DNA from: Streptomyces sp. MH60
Lineage (GTDB): Bacteria > Actinomycetota > Actinomycetes > Streptomycetales > Streptomycetaceae
Assembly: GCF_002939385.1 (NCBI RefSeq)
Contig: NZ_MULI01000049.1
Location: 1-53,176 of the forward strand
Direction of reading: 5' to 3'
DNA: 53,176 nt
Positions 16,713 through 24,743 of the stretch are shown here, in pieces. How positions within the stretch are numbered: the first letter of the stretch is position 1; every line of letters begins with the position of its first letter. Under the pieces are notes generated by a model. The model did no database searches, had not been told where the DNA came from, and saw nothing but the letters and a program-made list of their open reading frames with translations. The position numbers and the translations under genes were made by a program.

Positions 16713-19700
16713 CGCGTTCTCACTTCGTCGGCGGAGACGACCTTGCCGTGGTGACGCAGCACCTTGATCACCGTCGCCCAGTGCTCACCGCCGTAGGTGG
16801 CGAAATGCCGGAGGTCGCCCACGACGACGAGGAGCCGCTTGGCCCGTGACATCAGGACGTTGATCAGTTCCCGGCTGCCCACATGGCCGACGTTGCGCTC
16901 GATGCCGCCGCCGGGGTCCGCGGTGGAGCGCACCAGGGAGACGATGACCCGGTCGGCCTCCCGGCCCTGGAAGGCGTGCACGGTGTACTCGCGGCCGCGC
17001 ACCGAGTCCCGGCCGCTCAGCAGCTCCAGCTGGGCCTTGTAGGGCGTGAGGACGGCGAGGCTGCCGTCGTCGTCCAGGCGGTCGGGCGGCGCGGACGCCG
17101 GCAGCATCGACTGGGCGATCCGGTCCACCAGGTTCACCTCGCCGTCATTGCGCCAGCGGGGTTCGTCGCCGAACCCCTCGCAGCCACCCGTGTCGACCCA
17201 CACCAGCGGCCGGCCGCGCAGGAAGGCCGGTTCGGTCAGGTCGTGCGGCTTGTGCCGCTCGGTCTTGAGGAAGCTGAGGGGCAGCCCGTCTTCCTCGCGC
17301 AGCGGTACGCGGGGGTAGAAGGCGCGACTGACCGGCTCGGCGATCGTCTTGTCCATGCGGAACTGTTTCTCGATCCGGCCCACGGCCGAGTCCGCCAGCT
17401 TGTAGTCGGCCTCGGTCTTGCCCGCGAAGATCTGCTCGAACAGCCGCAGTGCCTTGCGGTGGTCGTCCTTCTGCTCGTACTCCAGGGCCACCAAAGGGTC
17501 CGGGTGATGGCGCAGGGAGTCCAGGAATGCCTCCAGCTCTTCCTCGCGGTGCGGTCCGAGCTGCAGATGGTCACCGATGAGGGTCCAGCGCACACCGAGC
17601 ACCAGCGGGACGATGATCTCCATGGACCACGCCTTCGCCGCTTCCTCGACGATCACCCAGTCGAACAAGTCCTTGGGGTCCCAGCGCCCGTCGTTGACGG
17701 TCGCGGCGATGGAGCAGGTGGCGAGGACGACACTCGCGCCGCTACGGATCCGGTCGCTGAGTTCCAGCTGGTTGGAGGTGATGTGCTTGAGCCACTGCTC
17801 GGCCAGTTCCCGGCGGGCCCCCTTCAGCGGCGGCAGGTTCGGCAGGTCGATCCACCAGCGCTCCGCCAGTTCGACGAGGTCCTGGGGGTACGGCTGGTCG
17901 TCGTATGGCGGATGCTCGTAGGGCTTGCGGGCGAGCCGGGTCCTGAGCAGCCGGGTCGAGGCGTCCTGCACCGACCGGGTCAGATGGGTGAGGGTGTGGG
18001 CGCGCACCAGTTCGTCCCGTACCTCGTCCTCCTTCTCGGCCGGCGTCTCGCGCAGGATGAGGGTGCGCGGGCTCTGCTGCTGGATCAGCTTGCGGGCCAG
18101 TCCGTCCAGGGTGTGGTTGGACTGTGAGGTGACCAGGATGCGGGCGCCCTGCTCCACGGCCAGATTGCGGCGGACGGCGGCGGCGGTGAGCGTGGACTTG
18201 CCGGAGCCGGGCGGCCCCTGCAGGGCGAAGAACGGGTGGGTGCCGAGCATCCGCTCGATGAGCTTGCGGGAGACGGCGTCGAAGTCGACCTCACCCTCCA
18301 GCGGGTGCGCGTCGATCCAGCGGCCGCGCCCGAGGTCGAAGGAGAACGGCTCGCGCAGCGACTCGATGAGCAGCGGCTGCGCCCGCAGCAGGGCCAACCC
18401 CCGCTCCTGGCGGTCGAGCTGGGGACTGGTGCCGCCGTCGTCGTCGTGCCGGATCCAGCCCGCCTTGGGGATGGTGCCCGCGCCCTGCACGGAGACTCTG
18501 ACCGTGTACGGGTCGACGTACTCCTGGAAGACCGCGGTGAAGGTCTTGCCGCCGAAGTAGGGCTCGCGGGTGGAGCCGCGGCTCACCACGTTCAGCAGGG
18601 TGGCCTTGCCCTCGCGTTCGCCGTCGAGAGCGGCGAAGAAGTCCGCGAACCGCGGCCGACGCCGCTCGTCGAGCGCGTAGGCCGACAGCATCGGGGACGA
18701 GTGCCGCCGGTCGGCGTCCGCTTCCTCGTCGAACTCGATGGTCACCAGGCCCTGCTGAGCGTCGCCGACCACCCGGAAGGGGTAGGAGCGGGCCTGGAGC
18801 ACCATGCGCTGGTAGTTGAGGAGGAACTGGAGGGAGCGCAGATACATCTCGTTGAGCGTGTCGGTGCGGGCGTGTCCGCGCACCGCCTCCTGGAGGTCCG
18901 TCCACGAGCGCCGGTCCTTGACCACCTCGGACATGTTCTGACCGGGCCGGAAGGGGATCAGTTCCAGCCCGCTCTCGATCTTGCGTCTGCGCTTGGCCGT
19001 CACCAGTTCCATGGTGATGTCCTTGTCCCGCAGGTACTTGATGACCAGAATCTGCTCGAAGTGCTTGCGCATGTTCGTCATGGGGACGGGGTCGTACAGG
19101 ACAGCGCAGAACCAAACCGCTCGCCGCCCGATCAGCACCCACTGCGCCTCCTTGAGCCGGTCCTCCGGCCCGGTGGCGTAGCCGAGGGCGCCGCGCGCCG
19201 AGTGGACGAGCACGGCCTCGGCGAGTTCGCGCTGGAGGAAGAACCGCAGCTCCTCCTGGCCCACCGGGGTGGCCGGCGAGTGCCGGATCCATTTCCGGTC
19301 CTCGTAGAGCATCTTCACGCTCTCGTCCGGCATGAAGGCGACGAGCCGGGGCCGCTTCTCCTCCGGCTCCGCCCAGTGGGCGCGGATCTTCTGCCAGCTC
19401 TCCCCCAGGTGCTTGGCCGCCTGGTAGGCGGTCCAGCGACTGTCCGGGTGGGGTTCCATCATGCGGCGCAGCGCGTCGGCAAGGGCCGTGGGCAGTTCGG
19501 CCGTGGCGAGGTGGGAAGCCATGGCCCGCTGGAGCTGGGCCAGGGCGGTCTTGCGACCCTCCGGTCCGGCCCGCCGCACCTCCGCGTACGGCTCGGGCAG
19601 GACGTCGGGGATACGTCCGCAGAACCACTCCCAGGCCGTGGCCGCCAGGCCGTACACATCGGTGGTCACCCAGTCCCGGCGGACACTGGTGTGCTCGTCA

Positions 19701-20443
19701 AAGAGGTAGGCGTGCAACTCGGGTGCGAGGTAGGCCAGGTGGCGTTCGGAATCGATGCCGACGGGGGCCGTGTAGAACTGGCGGACCTCGGCCACCGTCT
19801 CGGCTCCGCTGCCCGCGCCCACGGTGCGGATCACGTTCCCCATCAGCGTGCTCATCTCGAACCGCGACAGGACGATGTCGACCTCGTCCGGCTCCGACAC
19901 GTCGATCACGTGGGTGTTGAGGGAGGCCGCGGTGAGGTTGCGGTGGATGATGCCGGCCGAGTGCAGCTCGTTCAGGGCGTCCAGCAGGGTGCTGAAGTGC
20001 TCGAAGGCCCGGGCCGGGTTGCGGCGCGCCCAGGCCACGGTGTGGTCGATGTTGATGGGCTTGCCGCGCTCCCTGGTGAGGGTGAAGGCGATGTCCTCGC
20101 TCGGGACGAACTTGCCCATGGCGATCTGCGGCAGGGCCGGGTGGTTGAGCGCACCCACCCGGAGCAGGTTGCGGGCGGTGTGCTCCCACAATTCGCCGGC
20201 CAGGTCGGTGATCCTGTCGAAGATCGTGAGCTGGTAGGCGTCGTGCCCGTGGGATGCGTCGGTACGGCGGTGCAGGGTCGCCCGCACCAGGCGCTCGGGA
20301 ACCACGATCTCCGGTTCGCCGAACAGGGTGTAACCCTCGAACTGGGCGTTGTCCCGGCAGAAGAGCCGGTCGATGAGTTCCTTGTACTTCGCTACGTCGT
20401 TCACCGGCGCCCCGTTCCCCTCGGCGTCCCCTCGTGCCGTCAT
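16709..20443 (-). CDS. Pseudokinase fused to UPF1/COG1112-like superfamily 1 helicase
   Basis: The 1244-aa protein has an N-terminal protein-kinase fold (about 35-350). The catalytic loop reads HRNLTAASLN (167-176) with Asn in place of the catalytic Asp, the DFG position reads SRF (about 193-195), and APE is kept (240-242), so it is probably a pseudokinase. A middle region (about 355-720) follows. The SF1 helicase has Walker A GPPGSGKST (743-751), motif II VIVEEAAKA (930-938), LIGDHLQLGP, TPYKAQ, VHAFQGREADRVIVSLVRS (motif V) and NVLMSRAKRLLVVVGD (motif VI). These are features of UPF1/SMUBP2/COG1112 helicases acting on RNA or DNA. The ATG overlaps the stop codon of the upstream WD40 frame (20440-20443). 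Kinase-plus-COG1112 fusions next to PLD proteins resemble type I Mokosh defence, from memory. Confidence 0.85.
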   Translation of the reverse strand: MTARGDAEGNGAPVNDVAKYKELIDRLFCRDNAQFEGYTLFGEPEIVVPERLVRATLHRRTDASHGHDAYQLTIFDRITDLAGELWEHTARNLLRVGALNHPALPQIAMGKFVPSEDIAFTLTRERGKPINIDHTVAWARRNPARAFEHFSTLLDALNELHSAGIIHRNLTAASLNTHVIDVSEPDEVDIVLSRFEMSTLMGNVIRTVGAGSGAETVAEVRQFYTAPVGIDSERHLAYLAPELHAYLFDEHTSVRRDWVTTDVYGLAATAWEWFCGRIPDVLPEPYAEVRRAGPEGRKTALAQLQRAMASHLATAELPTALADALRRMMEPHPDSRWTAYQAAKHLGESWQKIRAHWAEPEEKRPRLVAFMPDESVKMLYEDRKWIRHSPATPVGQEELRFFLQRELAEAVLVHSARGALGYATGPEDRLKEAQWVLIGRRAVWFCAVLYDPVPMTNMRKHFEQILVIKYLRDKDITMELVTAKRRRKIESGLELIPFRPGQNMSEVVKDRRSWTDLQEAVRGHARTDTLNEMYLRSLQFLLNYQRMVLQARSYPFRVVGDAQQGLVTIEFDEEADADRRHSSPMLSAYALDERRRPRFADFFAALDGEREGKATLLNVVSRGSTREPYFGGKTFTAVFQEYVDPYTVRVSVQGAGTIPKAGWIRHDDDGGTSPQLDRQERGLALLRAQPLLIESLREPFSFDLGRGRWIDAHPLEGEVDFDAVSRKLIERMLGTHPFFALQGPPGSGKSTLTAAAVRRNLAVEQGARILVTSQSNHTLDGLARKLIQQQSPRTLILRETPAEKEDEVRDELVRAHTLTHLTRSVQDASTRLLRTRLARKPYEHPPYDDQPYPQDLVELAERWWIDLPNLPPLKGARRELAEQWLKHITSNQLELSDRIRSGASVVLATCSIAATVNDGRWDPKDLFDWVIVEEAAKAWSMEIIVPLVLGVRWTLIGDHLQLGPHREEELEAFLDSLRHHPDPLVALEYEQKDDHRKALRLFEQIFAGKTEADYKLADSAVGRIEKQFRMDKTIAEPVSRAFYPRVPLREEDGLPLSFLKTERHKPHDLTEPAFLRGRPLVWVDTGGCEGFGDEPRWRNDGEVNLVDRIAQSMLPASAPPDRLDDDGSLAVLTPYKAQLELLSGRDSVRGREYTVHAFQGREADRVIVSLVRSTADPGGGIERNVGHVGSRELINVLMSRAKRLLVVVGDLRHFATYGGEHWATVIKVLRHHGKVVSADEVRTR

Positions 20444-21903
20444 TCTCGGGCGGTTTCCGACGGCCTGTCAGCCCGTTCGGCGAACACCACGCCGCCGCGG
20501 CCCTTGTCCTCGCCGTCCGGCTCGCCCTCGTCGGCCCACGCGCCCGGATCGAGGTCGAGCACGACGACCCCGTCCTGCGTCCCCACCGCGACGCCTCCGT
20601 CGCCCAGCCCGGTCAGGGCGTGGCAGCGCAGCCCCAGCCGCACCGTGTGCAGCAGCCGGGTGCCCGTGGGGTCCCACACCCGCAGCTCTCCCTCGCGGCC
20701 CACGGTGACCAGCACCCGGTGCGTCTCCGCCGGGCCGCGGACCACCGCCGTCGCGGCGAGCCTGCCCGGCCGTCCGGGGAACAGCGGATTCCAGGGCCCC
20801 TCCGGGCCGGCCGCCCACCAGACGTGGTGGCCGCCGTCACCGACGACGGCCAGGACGGTCGTCATGTCGTACCGGATCGAGGTCATCGCCGTGAAGGGGG
20901 CCGGCAGCCCCGTCGGAACCCGCCCCAGGAGAGCGCCGTCGCGCGCGTCCCACCAGCGCAGTTCTCCCGCGGCCGTGAGCCCGGCGAAGGCGGCATGCCC
21001 CCCGGCCAGTCGCAGCCCGGCGAGGAACTCCACGGGCGCTGCGGCAGGCGGCAGGGCCGGGGCGAGGCGCTGCGAGGGCACGGGCTTGCCGAGCGACTTC
21101 CCCGGTACGGCCTCGCCGTTCCGCCCGGCGTTGCCCCGCTCGGCCCGTACGGCCTCGCCGTCTCGCTCTCCAGCTTCGGTCTCGGCTCCCCGCTCTCCAC
21201 CGCCGGTGGGGGCGCCGTCGATCCGGACGGTGCCGTCCTGGTGAGCTGTGGCCAGCAGGGTTCCGCCCTCGGGAACCGGCAGGGACGCCAAGGCCAGGAC
21301 GTCGCCGCGGAGGCCCGGGGCGTCGAGCGCGGTGCCGTCGGCCGCGCTCAGGCGGGCGACGCCCCCGTCGGTGTACGCCACGCACAGCACGCCGCCGTGT
21401 ACCGGGTCGGCGGCTTCCGCCAGGGCCCGCACCGGGGGCGGTGCCGTCGGCTGCCCGGTGGCGCTCCTGCCGCGCGGGTCCCACAGCCGTACGGTGCCGT
21501 CCTGGCCCGCGGTCGCCAGCACCGCCCCCTCCTCGGGATCCGTGAACGCCGTCACCGCGTACACCGGCCCCTCATGCCCCGTCAACCGCCCCAGCTCCCC
21601 CTGTCCACGCGGGTCCCACAGCCGCACGGTCCCGTCCTCACCCGCGACCGCCAGCACCACCCCCTCCTCGGGATCCGTGAACGCCGTCACCGCGCGTGCG
21701 CCCTGGCCGTGGGCCTGCCACTCGGTCTCGCGCCGACTGCGATCGGCCTGCCACACCAGCGCCCAGCCCTTCGCGTCGACCGTGACGAGCCGCTCGGCGC
21801 CGCTGCCCGGCTGCTCGAACACCGCCATGCCGTTCACCGGGCCGTGGTGGCCGGTCCGGCAGCGGCCCTCCCGGCCCTCAGCGGGGTCGAACAGCCAGAG
21901 CGG
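20440..21903 (-). CDS. WD40 C-terminal part of the caspase-STAND protein, in a shifted frame
   Basis: This frame continues the upstream protein after a 1-nt shift: the upstream frame ends its similarity at GDFQG and this one resumes at PLWLFDPAEG. About 487 residues follow, rich in WD40 blades with GxDGTVRLWDPRG signatures (three clear copies plus weaker ones). The blades are interrupted by a charged, low-complexity insert (roughly residues 205-250, GERGAETEAGERDGEAVRAE). The tail contains GVAVGTQDGVVVLDLDPG. If translated on its own, the first usable starts are GTG 21837 or ATG 21828. The stop codon overlaps the start codon of the helicase gene (ATGA), so ribosomes must reach this frame for coupling. 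Together the two parts would make a protein of about 1418 aa. Confidence 0.6.
   Translation of the reverse strand, partial: PLWLFDPAEGREGRCRTGHHGPVNGMAVFEQPGSGAERLVTVDAKGWALVWQADRSRRETEWQAHGQGARAVTAFTDPEEGVVLAVAGEDGTVRLWDPRGQGELGRLTGHEGPVYAVTAFTDPEEGAVLATAGQDGTVRLWDPRGRSATGQPTAPPPVRALAEAADPVHGGVLCVAYTDGGVARLSAADGTALDAPGLRGDVLALASLPVPEGGTLLATAHQDGTVRIDGAPTGGGERGAETEAGERDGEAVRAERGNAGRNGEAVPGKSLGKPVPSQRLAPALPPAAAPVEFLAGLRLAGGHAAFAGLTAAGELRWWDARDGALLGRVPTGLPAPFTAMTSIRYDMTTVLAVVGDGGHHVWWAAGPEGPWNPLFPGRPGRLAATAVVRGPAETHRVLVTVGREGELRVWDPTGTRLLHTVRLGLRCHALTGLGDGGVAVGTQDGVVVLDLDPGAWADEGEPDGEDKGRGGVVFAERADRPSETARE
21474..21693. repeat. DNA-level repeat encoding two near-identical WD40 blades
   Basis: Two segments of about 86 bp (21474-21559 and 21608-21693) differ at only about 9 positions and lie 134 bp apart. 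They encode the blades reading LATAGQDGTVRLWDPRG and LAVAGEDGTVRLWDPRG. Near-identity at silent sites indicates recent duplication or gene conversion. Confidence 0.7.
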
Positions 21904-24695
21904 CCCTGGAAGTCGCCGATCGCCAGCTTCCCGGCGAAGGGCGCCATGGCCCGTACGGCGTCCCCCAGCAGCGAGTACGCCGGGTCGGCGGGCCGCCCGG
22001 TCGACACGTCCCAGAGTCGCAGCGTGCGATCGCTCCCGGCTGCGGCGATCAGGTCCGTTCCGTCCGGCTCGCGCAGCGGGGCGAGCGCGCACTGGGCTCC
22101 CTCGCGCGGGCCGCCGCGCAGTGCGGGTGCCGTCTCCAGGCCGGTGCGCAGGTCCCAGGCCCGCACCACCCCGGCGTCCCCGGCGCCGACGAGCAGCTTC
22201 CGCCCGTCCGCACGGCGGGTGAGCGCCTGCAACGACCGCATCGGCGCGTTCAGTCCGGCGAGGGTCAGATGCGGGGCGTGCGACGACAGCGCGGCCCACC
22301 GCACAGTCCAGGATGCGGCAGGACCGTCGTACGGCGGCATGCCGGGCGCAGCCGGGGCGGCGCCCCCCATCCGCCGGCTGCCCAGCTCGCGCAGTCCTCT
22401 GCGGTCGGCCGGAGAGGCGGCGACGGCCAGGTGCGCCAGGGCCAGGGCCCCGGTGACCGCCGGGGGCAGGGCGGCGAGCCCCGCGCCCGACCGCAGCGCG
22501 GCACCCGCCTGCGCTGCCGGGTCCAGGTGGTCGAGCACCCCGAGGTGTCCGGCCAGCACCCGCCAGCCCTCGGTGCCCGCCTCGGCGGCGTGTCCGGCGA
22601 GATGGCGCACCAGGTAGGGGTGCGGCCGCGGAACGGCCGTCGTGCCCTCGTCCTTCGCCGCGGCCAGCCGGGTCAGGGCGGTGACGACGCGCAGCCTGTC
22701 CTGCTGCGTCCGCCAGGTGTCCCGCTGATCGTCGCCGCCGAGGAGGAAATCGCGGAAGGTGCGGTGCGCCAGCCGGTAGACGGCCTGCCCGTCCTCGGCG
22801 TCGAGCATGATGTACGGCGCCGCGGCCCTGGCCACGGCATCCAACCGGGCGGCGTCGACGGGGGTGTCGTTCAGCGCGGAGGCGACCGTCGCCCAGATCC
22901 GTTCGGCCCGGGGCAGACCGCGGCCCTGTGCGAAGGCCAGGGCGCGCAGGACGGCTGTACTGCCCGGCAGCGCGTCCCGCAGCCGCGCCACGACGGCGGC
23001 GAACAGCCGCCGGTGGTCCTTGCCGAGCAGTTCCGCCAGGTCGGCCCGTCTGCGATCCAGGAGCAGCGTCGGATCAGCGATGATCTCGTGCACCGCCAGC
23101 GTGGCGTAGAGGAAGTCGCGCTCCGCCGCCGGCTGCGGCGCCGTGCAGACCAGGGCGACGACCCGCTGGACCGCCGCGTCGAGGTCGATCTCCGGGTGTG
23201 CGAACGCGCCGCGTTCGGCGAGCAGTGCCTCGCGCACGTAGATGGCGAGGTCCTGGGGGTCCCGTCGCAGGCGCAGGGTCTCGGCCGCCGGCCGTCCCAG
23301 CCCTTCGAGCAGGTCCTCCACGACGGCCCGCGGCACGTCGAGGCTGTCGGTGGACGACGGCCTGGTGCCCACCACCACGCGCACGCCGGGCAGCGCGCCG
23401 AACGCACGGAGCAGGCCGGCGAGCCGGTTCGGGTCGTCGGACGCGTCCAGGGCGTCGGCGAACAGGGTCCAGCGCCGTTCACCGGGCCGTACGGCGTCCA
23501 GGAGGGCGCGGATGCGTTCGTCGTCGTTGGAGGCGTCCGGCGCAGTCGCCACGGCGAACACCTCGGCGAGCTGCCCCACGGCCTGCCGGACCGAGGCGCC
23601 GGTGAGATTCAGGAAGGTGTCCGCCCGGGGTCGCGGAACGTCCTCGGGCCACGGATCGTGCCGCAACGCGGGTCCGGCCCCAGGTGATTCGCCGTGCCCC
23701 GCGGCGCGCAACAGGATGTGGCCGAGGAGCGCGGACTTCCCACAGCCGGGCGGCCCGGTCACCGCCAGCACGCCATGGTCGGCGTCCGCCAGCCAGCCCG
23801 CGATCCGGTCGCGCTCCCCGGACCGTCCGACGAACAGCCACGACAGCTCGCCGGAGGGGGACCCGGCCGGGACGGGGGCGGATGCGTCGGCCGGGACGGG
23901 GGCGGGTTCGGCGGACGCCGTCTCCGCGCGCGGCCGTGCGTAGTCCTCCAACGTCATGATCACGGATGCGGCCGCCCCGTCCCGGCGGGCCAGGATCTCG
24001 TCCCCGGCCAGCTGGTACCAGACCCGGCCCGGCTCCAGCAGGTCCTGGATGCGCTGCGCCAGGTCCCTGAGGCGTATGTGGCTGTAGTTGCCAGAGAACT
24101 CGCCCAGCACCGTGGTGAGCACCTCGCGGAAGGAGGCCAGGTATCCCCAGCCTTGGTCGGCCCCCGAACCGATGATCACCAGGCGCTCGGCGGCGCGCCG
24201 ATTCACGACGTACATCAGCAGCTTGTCGACGAAGCGGGCGGCTCCGCACGCCTCGACGACCACGACAGCCCAGTAGTCCTCGCGGGCGCGGCGGCGGAAC
24301 TGGCGGACGATGTGATCGCCCAGCTGGTCGGGCTTGACGCTGTCGTCCTCGTCGTCGACGCCCGCGCCGCGGACGGCGAGCAGGGCGTCGTCCTCGTTCG
24401 ACTCGCCGTGACCGAACCAGAGCAGCATGGAGTTGCGGGGCGGGCGCGCCCGGGACCACTCACGCAGCCGTGCCTCGGTGGCCCCGCCGGTGCGGTCCTC
24501 GCCCTGCCACGGCCGGTGTTCGCCGCCCCAGCCGGTCAGCAGTTCGGCGACGCCGTCCGCCTCCGCCACGACCTCGTGCAGCTCGGCGAAGCGGCTCGTG
24601 TCGACGTACGTGTCCATCGGCAGCGTGACGATGGTGAAGCCGTCGTCCTGGCCGAGGGGGTCGGGCAAGCCCCCGTCCAGCCCGTCACCGTGCAT
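21834..24695 (-). CDS. Caspase-like protease / STAND NTPase / WD40 protein (frameshifted near its end)
   Basis: The 953-codon ORF has three parts. Residues 15-230 form a caspase/CHAT-like domain with a putative His-Cys dyad: His96 in LLWFGHGES and Cys150 in VVVVEACGAARF. Residues 285-640 are a STAND-type P-loop NTPase: FVGRSGERDRIAGWL, Walker A GPPGCGKS (314-321), Walker B WTLFADALDASDD, and the sensor-like VVVGTRPS. A helical arm region follows, then WD40 repeats from about 850 (KLLVGAGDAGVVRAWDL, DLIAAAGSDRTLRLWDV). The last 22 codons are out of frame. Proteins of this plan are conflict or cell-death sensors: the propeller senses, the NTPase switches, the protease acts. The gene starts 48 nt after the LCAT hydrolase. 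A base is probably missing at 21903. Confidence 0.75.
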   Translation of the reverse strand: MHGDGLDGGLPDPLGQDDGFTIVTLPMDTYVDTSRFAELHEVVAEADGVAELLTGWGGEHRPWQGEDRTGGATEARLREWSRARPPRNSMLLWFGHGESNEDDALLAVRGAGVDDEDDSVKPDQLGDHIVRQFRRRAREDYWAVVVVEACGAARFVDKLLMYVVNRRAAERLVIIGSGADQGWGYLASFREVLTTVLGEFSGNYSHIRLRDLAQRIQDLLEPGRVWYQLAGDEILARRDGAAASVIMTLEDYARPRAETASAEPAPVPADASAPVPAGSPSGELSWLFVGRSGERDRIAGWLADADHGVLAVTGPPGCGKSALLGHILLRAAGHGESPGAGPALRHDPWPEDVPRPRADTFLNLTGASVRQAVGQLAEVFAVATAPDASNDDERIRALLDAVRPGERRWTLFADALDASDDPNRLAGLLRAFGALPGVRVVVGTRPSSTDSLDVPRAVVEDLLEGLGRPAAETLRLRRDPQDLAIYVREALLAERGAFAHPEIDLDAAVQRVVALVCTAPQPAAERDFLYATLAVHEIIADPTLLLDRRRADLAELLGKDHRRLFAAVVARLRDALPGSTAVLRALAFAQGRGLPRAERIWATVASALNDTPVDAARLDAVARAAAPYIMLDAEDGQAVYRLAHRTFRDFLLGGDDQRDTWRTQQDRLRVVTALTRLAAAKDEGTTAVPRPHPYLVRHLAGHAAEAGTEGWRVLAGHLGVLDHLDPAAQAGAALRSGAGLAALPPAVTGALALAHLAVAASPADRRGLRELGSRRMGGAAPAAPGMPPYDGPAASWTVRWAALSSHAPHLTLAGLNAPMRSLQALTRRADGRKLLVGAGDAGVVRAWDLRTGLETAPALRGGPREGAQCALAPLREPDGTDLIAAAGSDRTLRLWDVSTGRPADPAYSLLGDAVRAMAPFAGKLAIGDFQGRSGCSTPLRAGRAAAGPATTAR
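21901..21906 (-). other. Frameshift site in the caspase-STAND-WD40 gene
   Basis: On the coding strand CAG-GGC-CGC-TCT gives QGRS. Adding one C, to CAG-GGC-CCG-CTC-TGG, gives QGPLW and joins two WD40-encoding frames perfectly. Thus one C is missing from a GGGCC run. It could be a sequencing or assembly error, or a real mutation. Confidence 0.75.
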
Positions 24696-24743
24696 GCGGG
24701 TCCCACTCCCCGTGTCGTCTCTCTCCGCGCGTCCGAACTCCGC

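Noticed and set aside
21895..21910. Programmed ribosomal frameshift in the WD40 gene
   Set aside because: No slippery heptamer or downstream pseudoknot is apparent; a single-base deletion or sequencing error is simpler.
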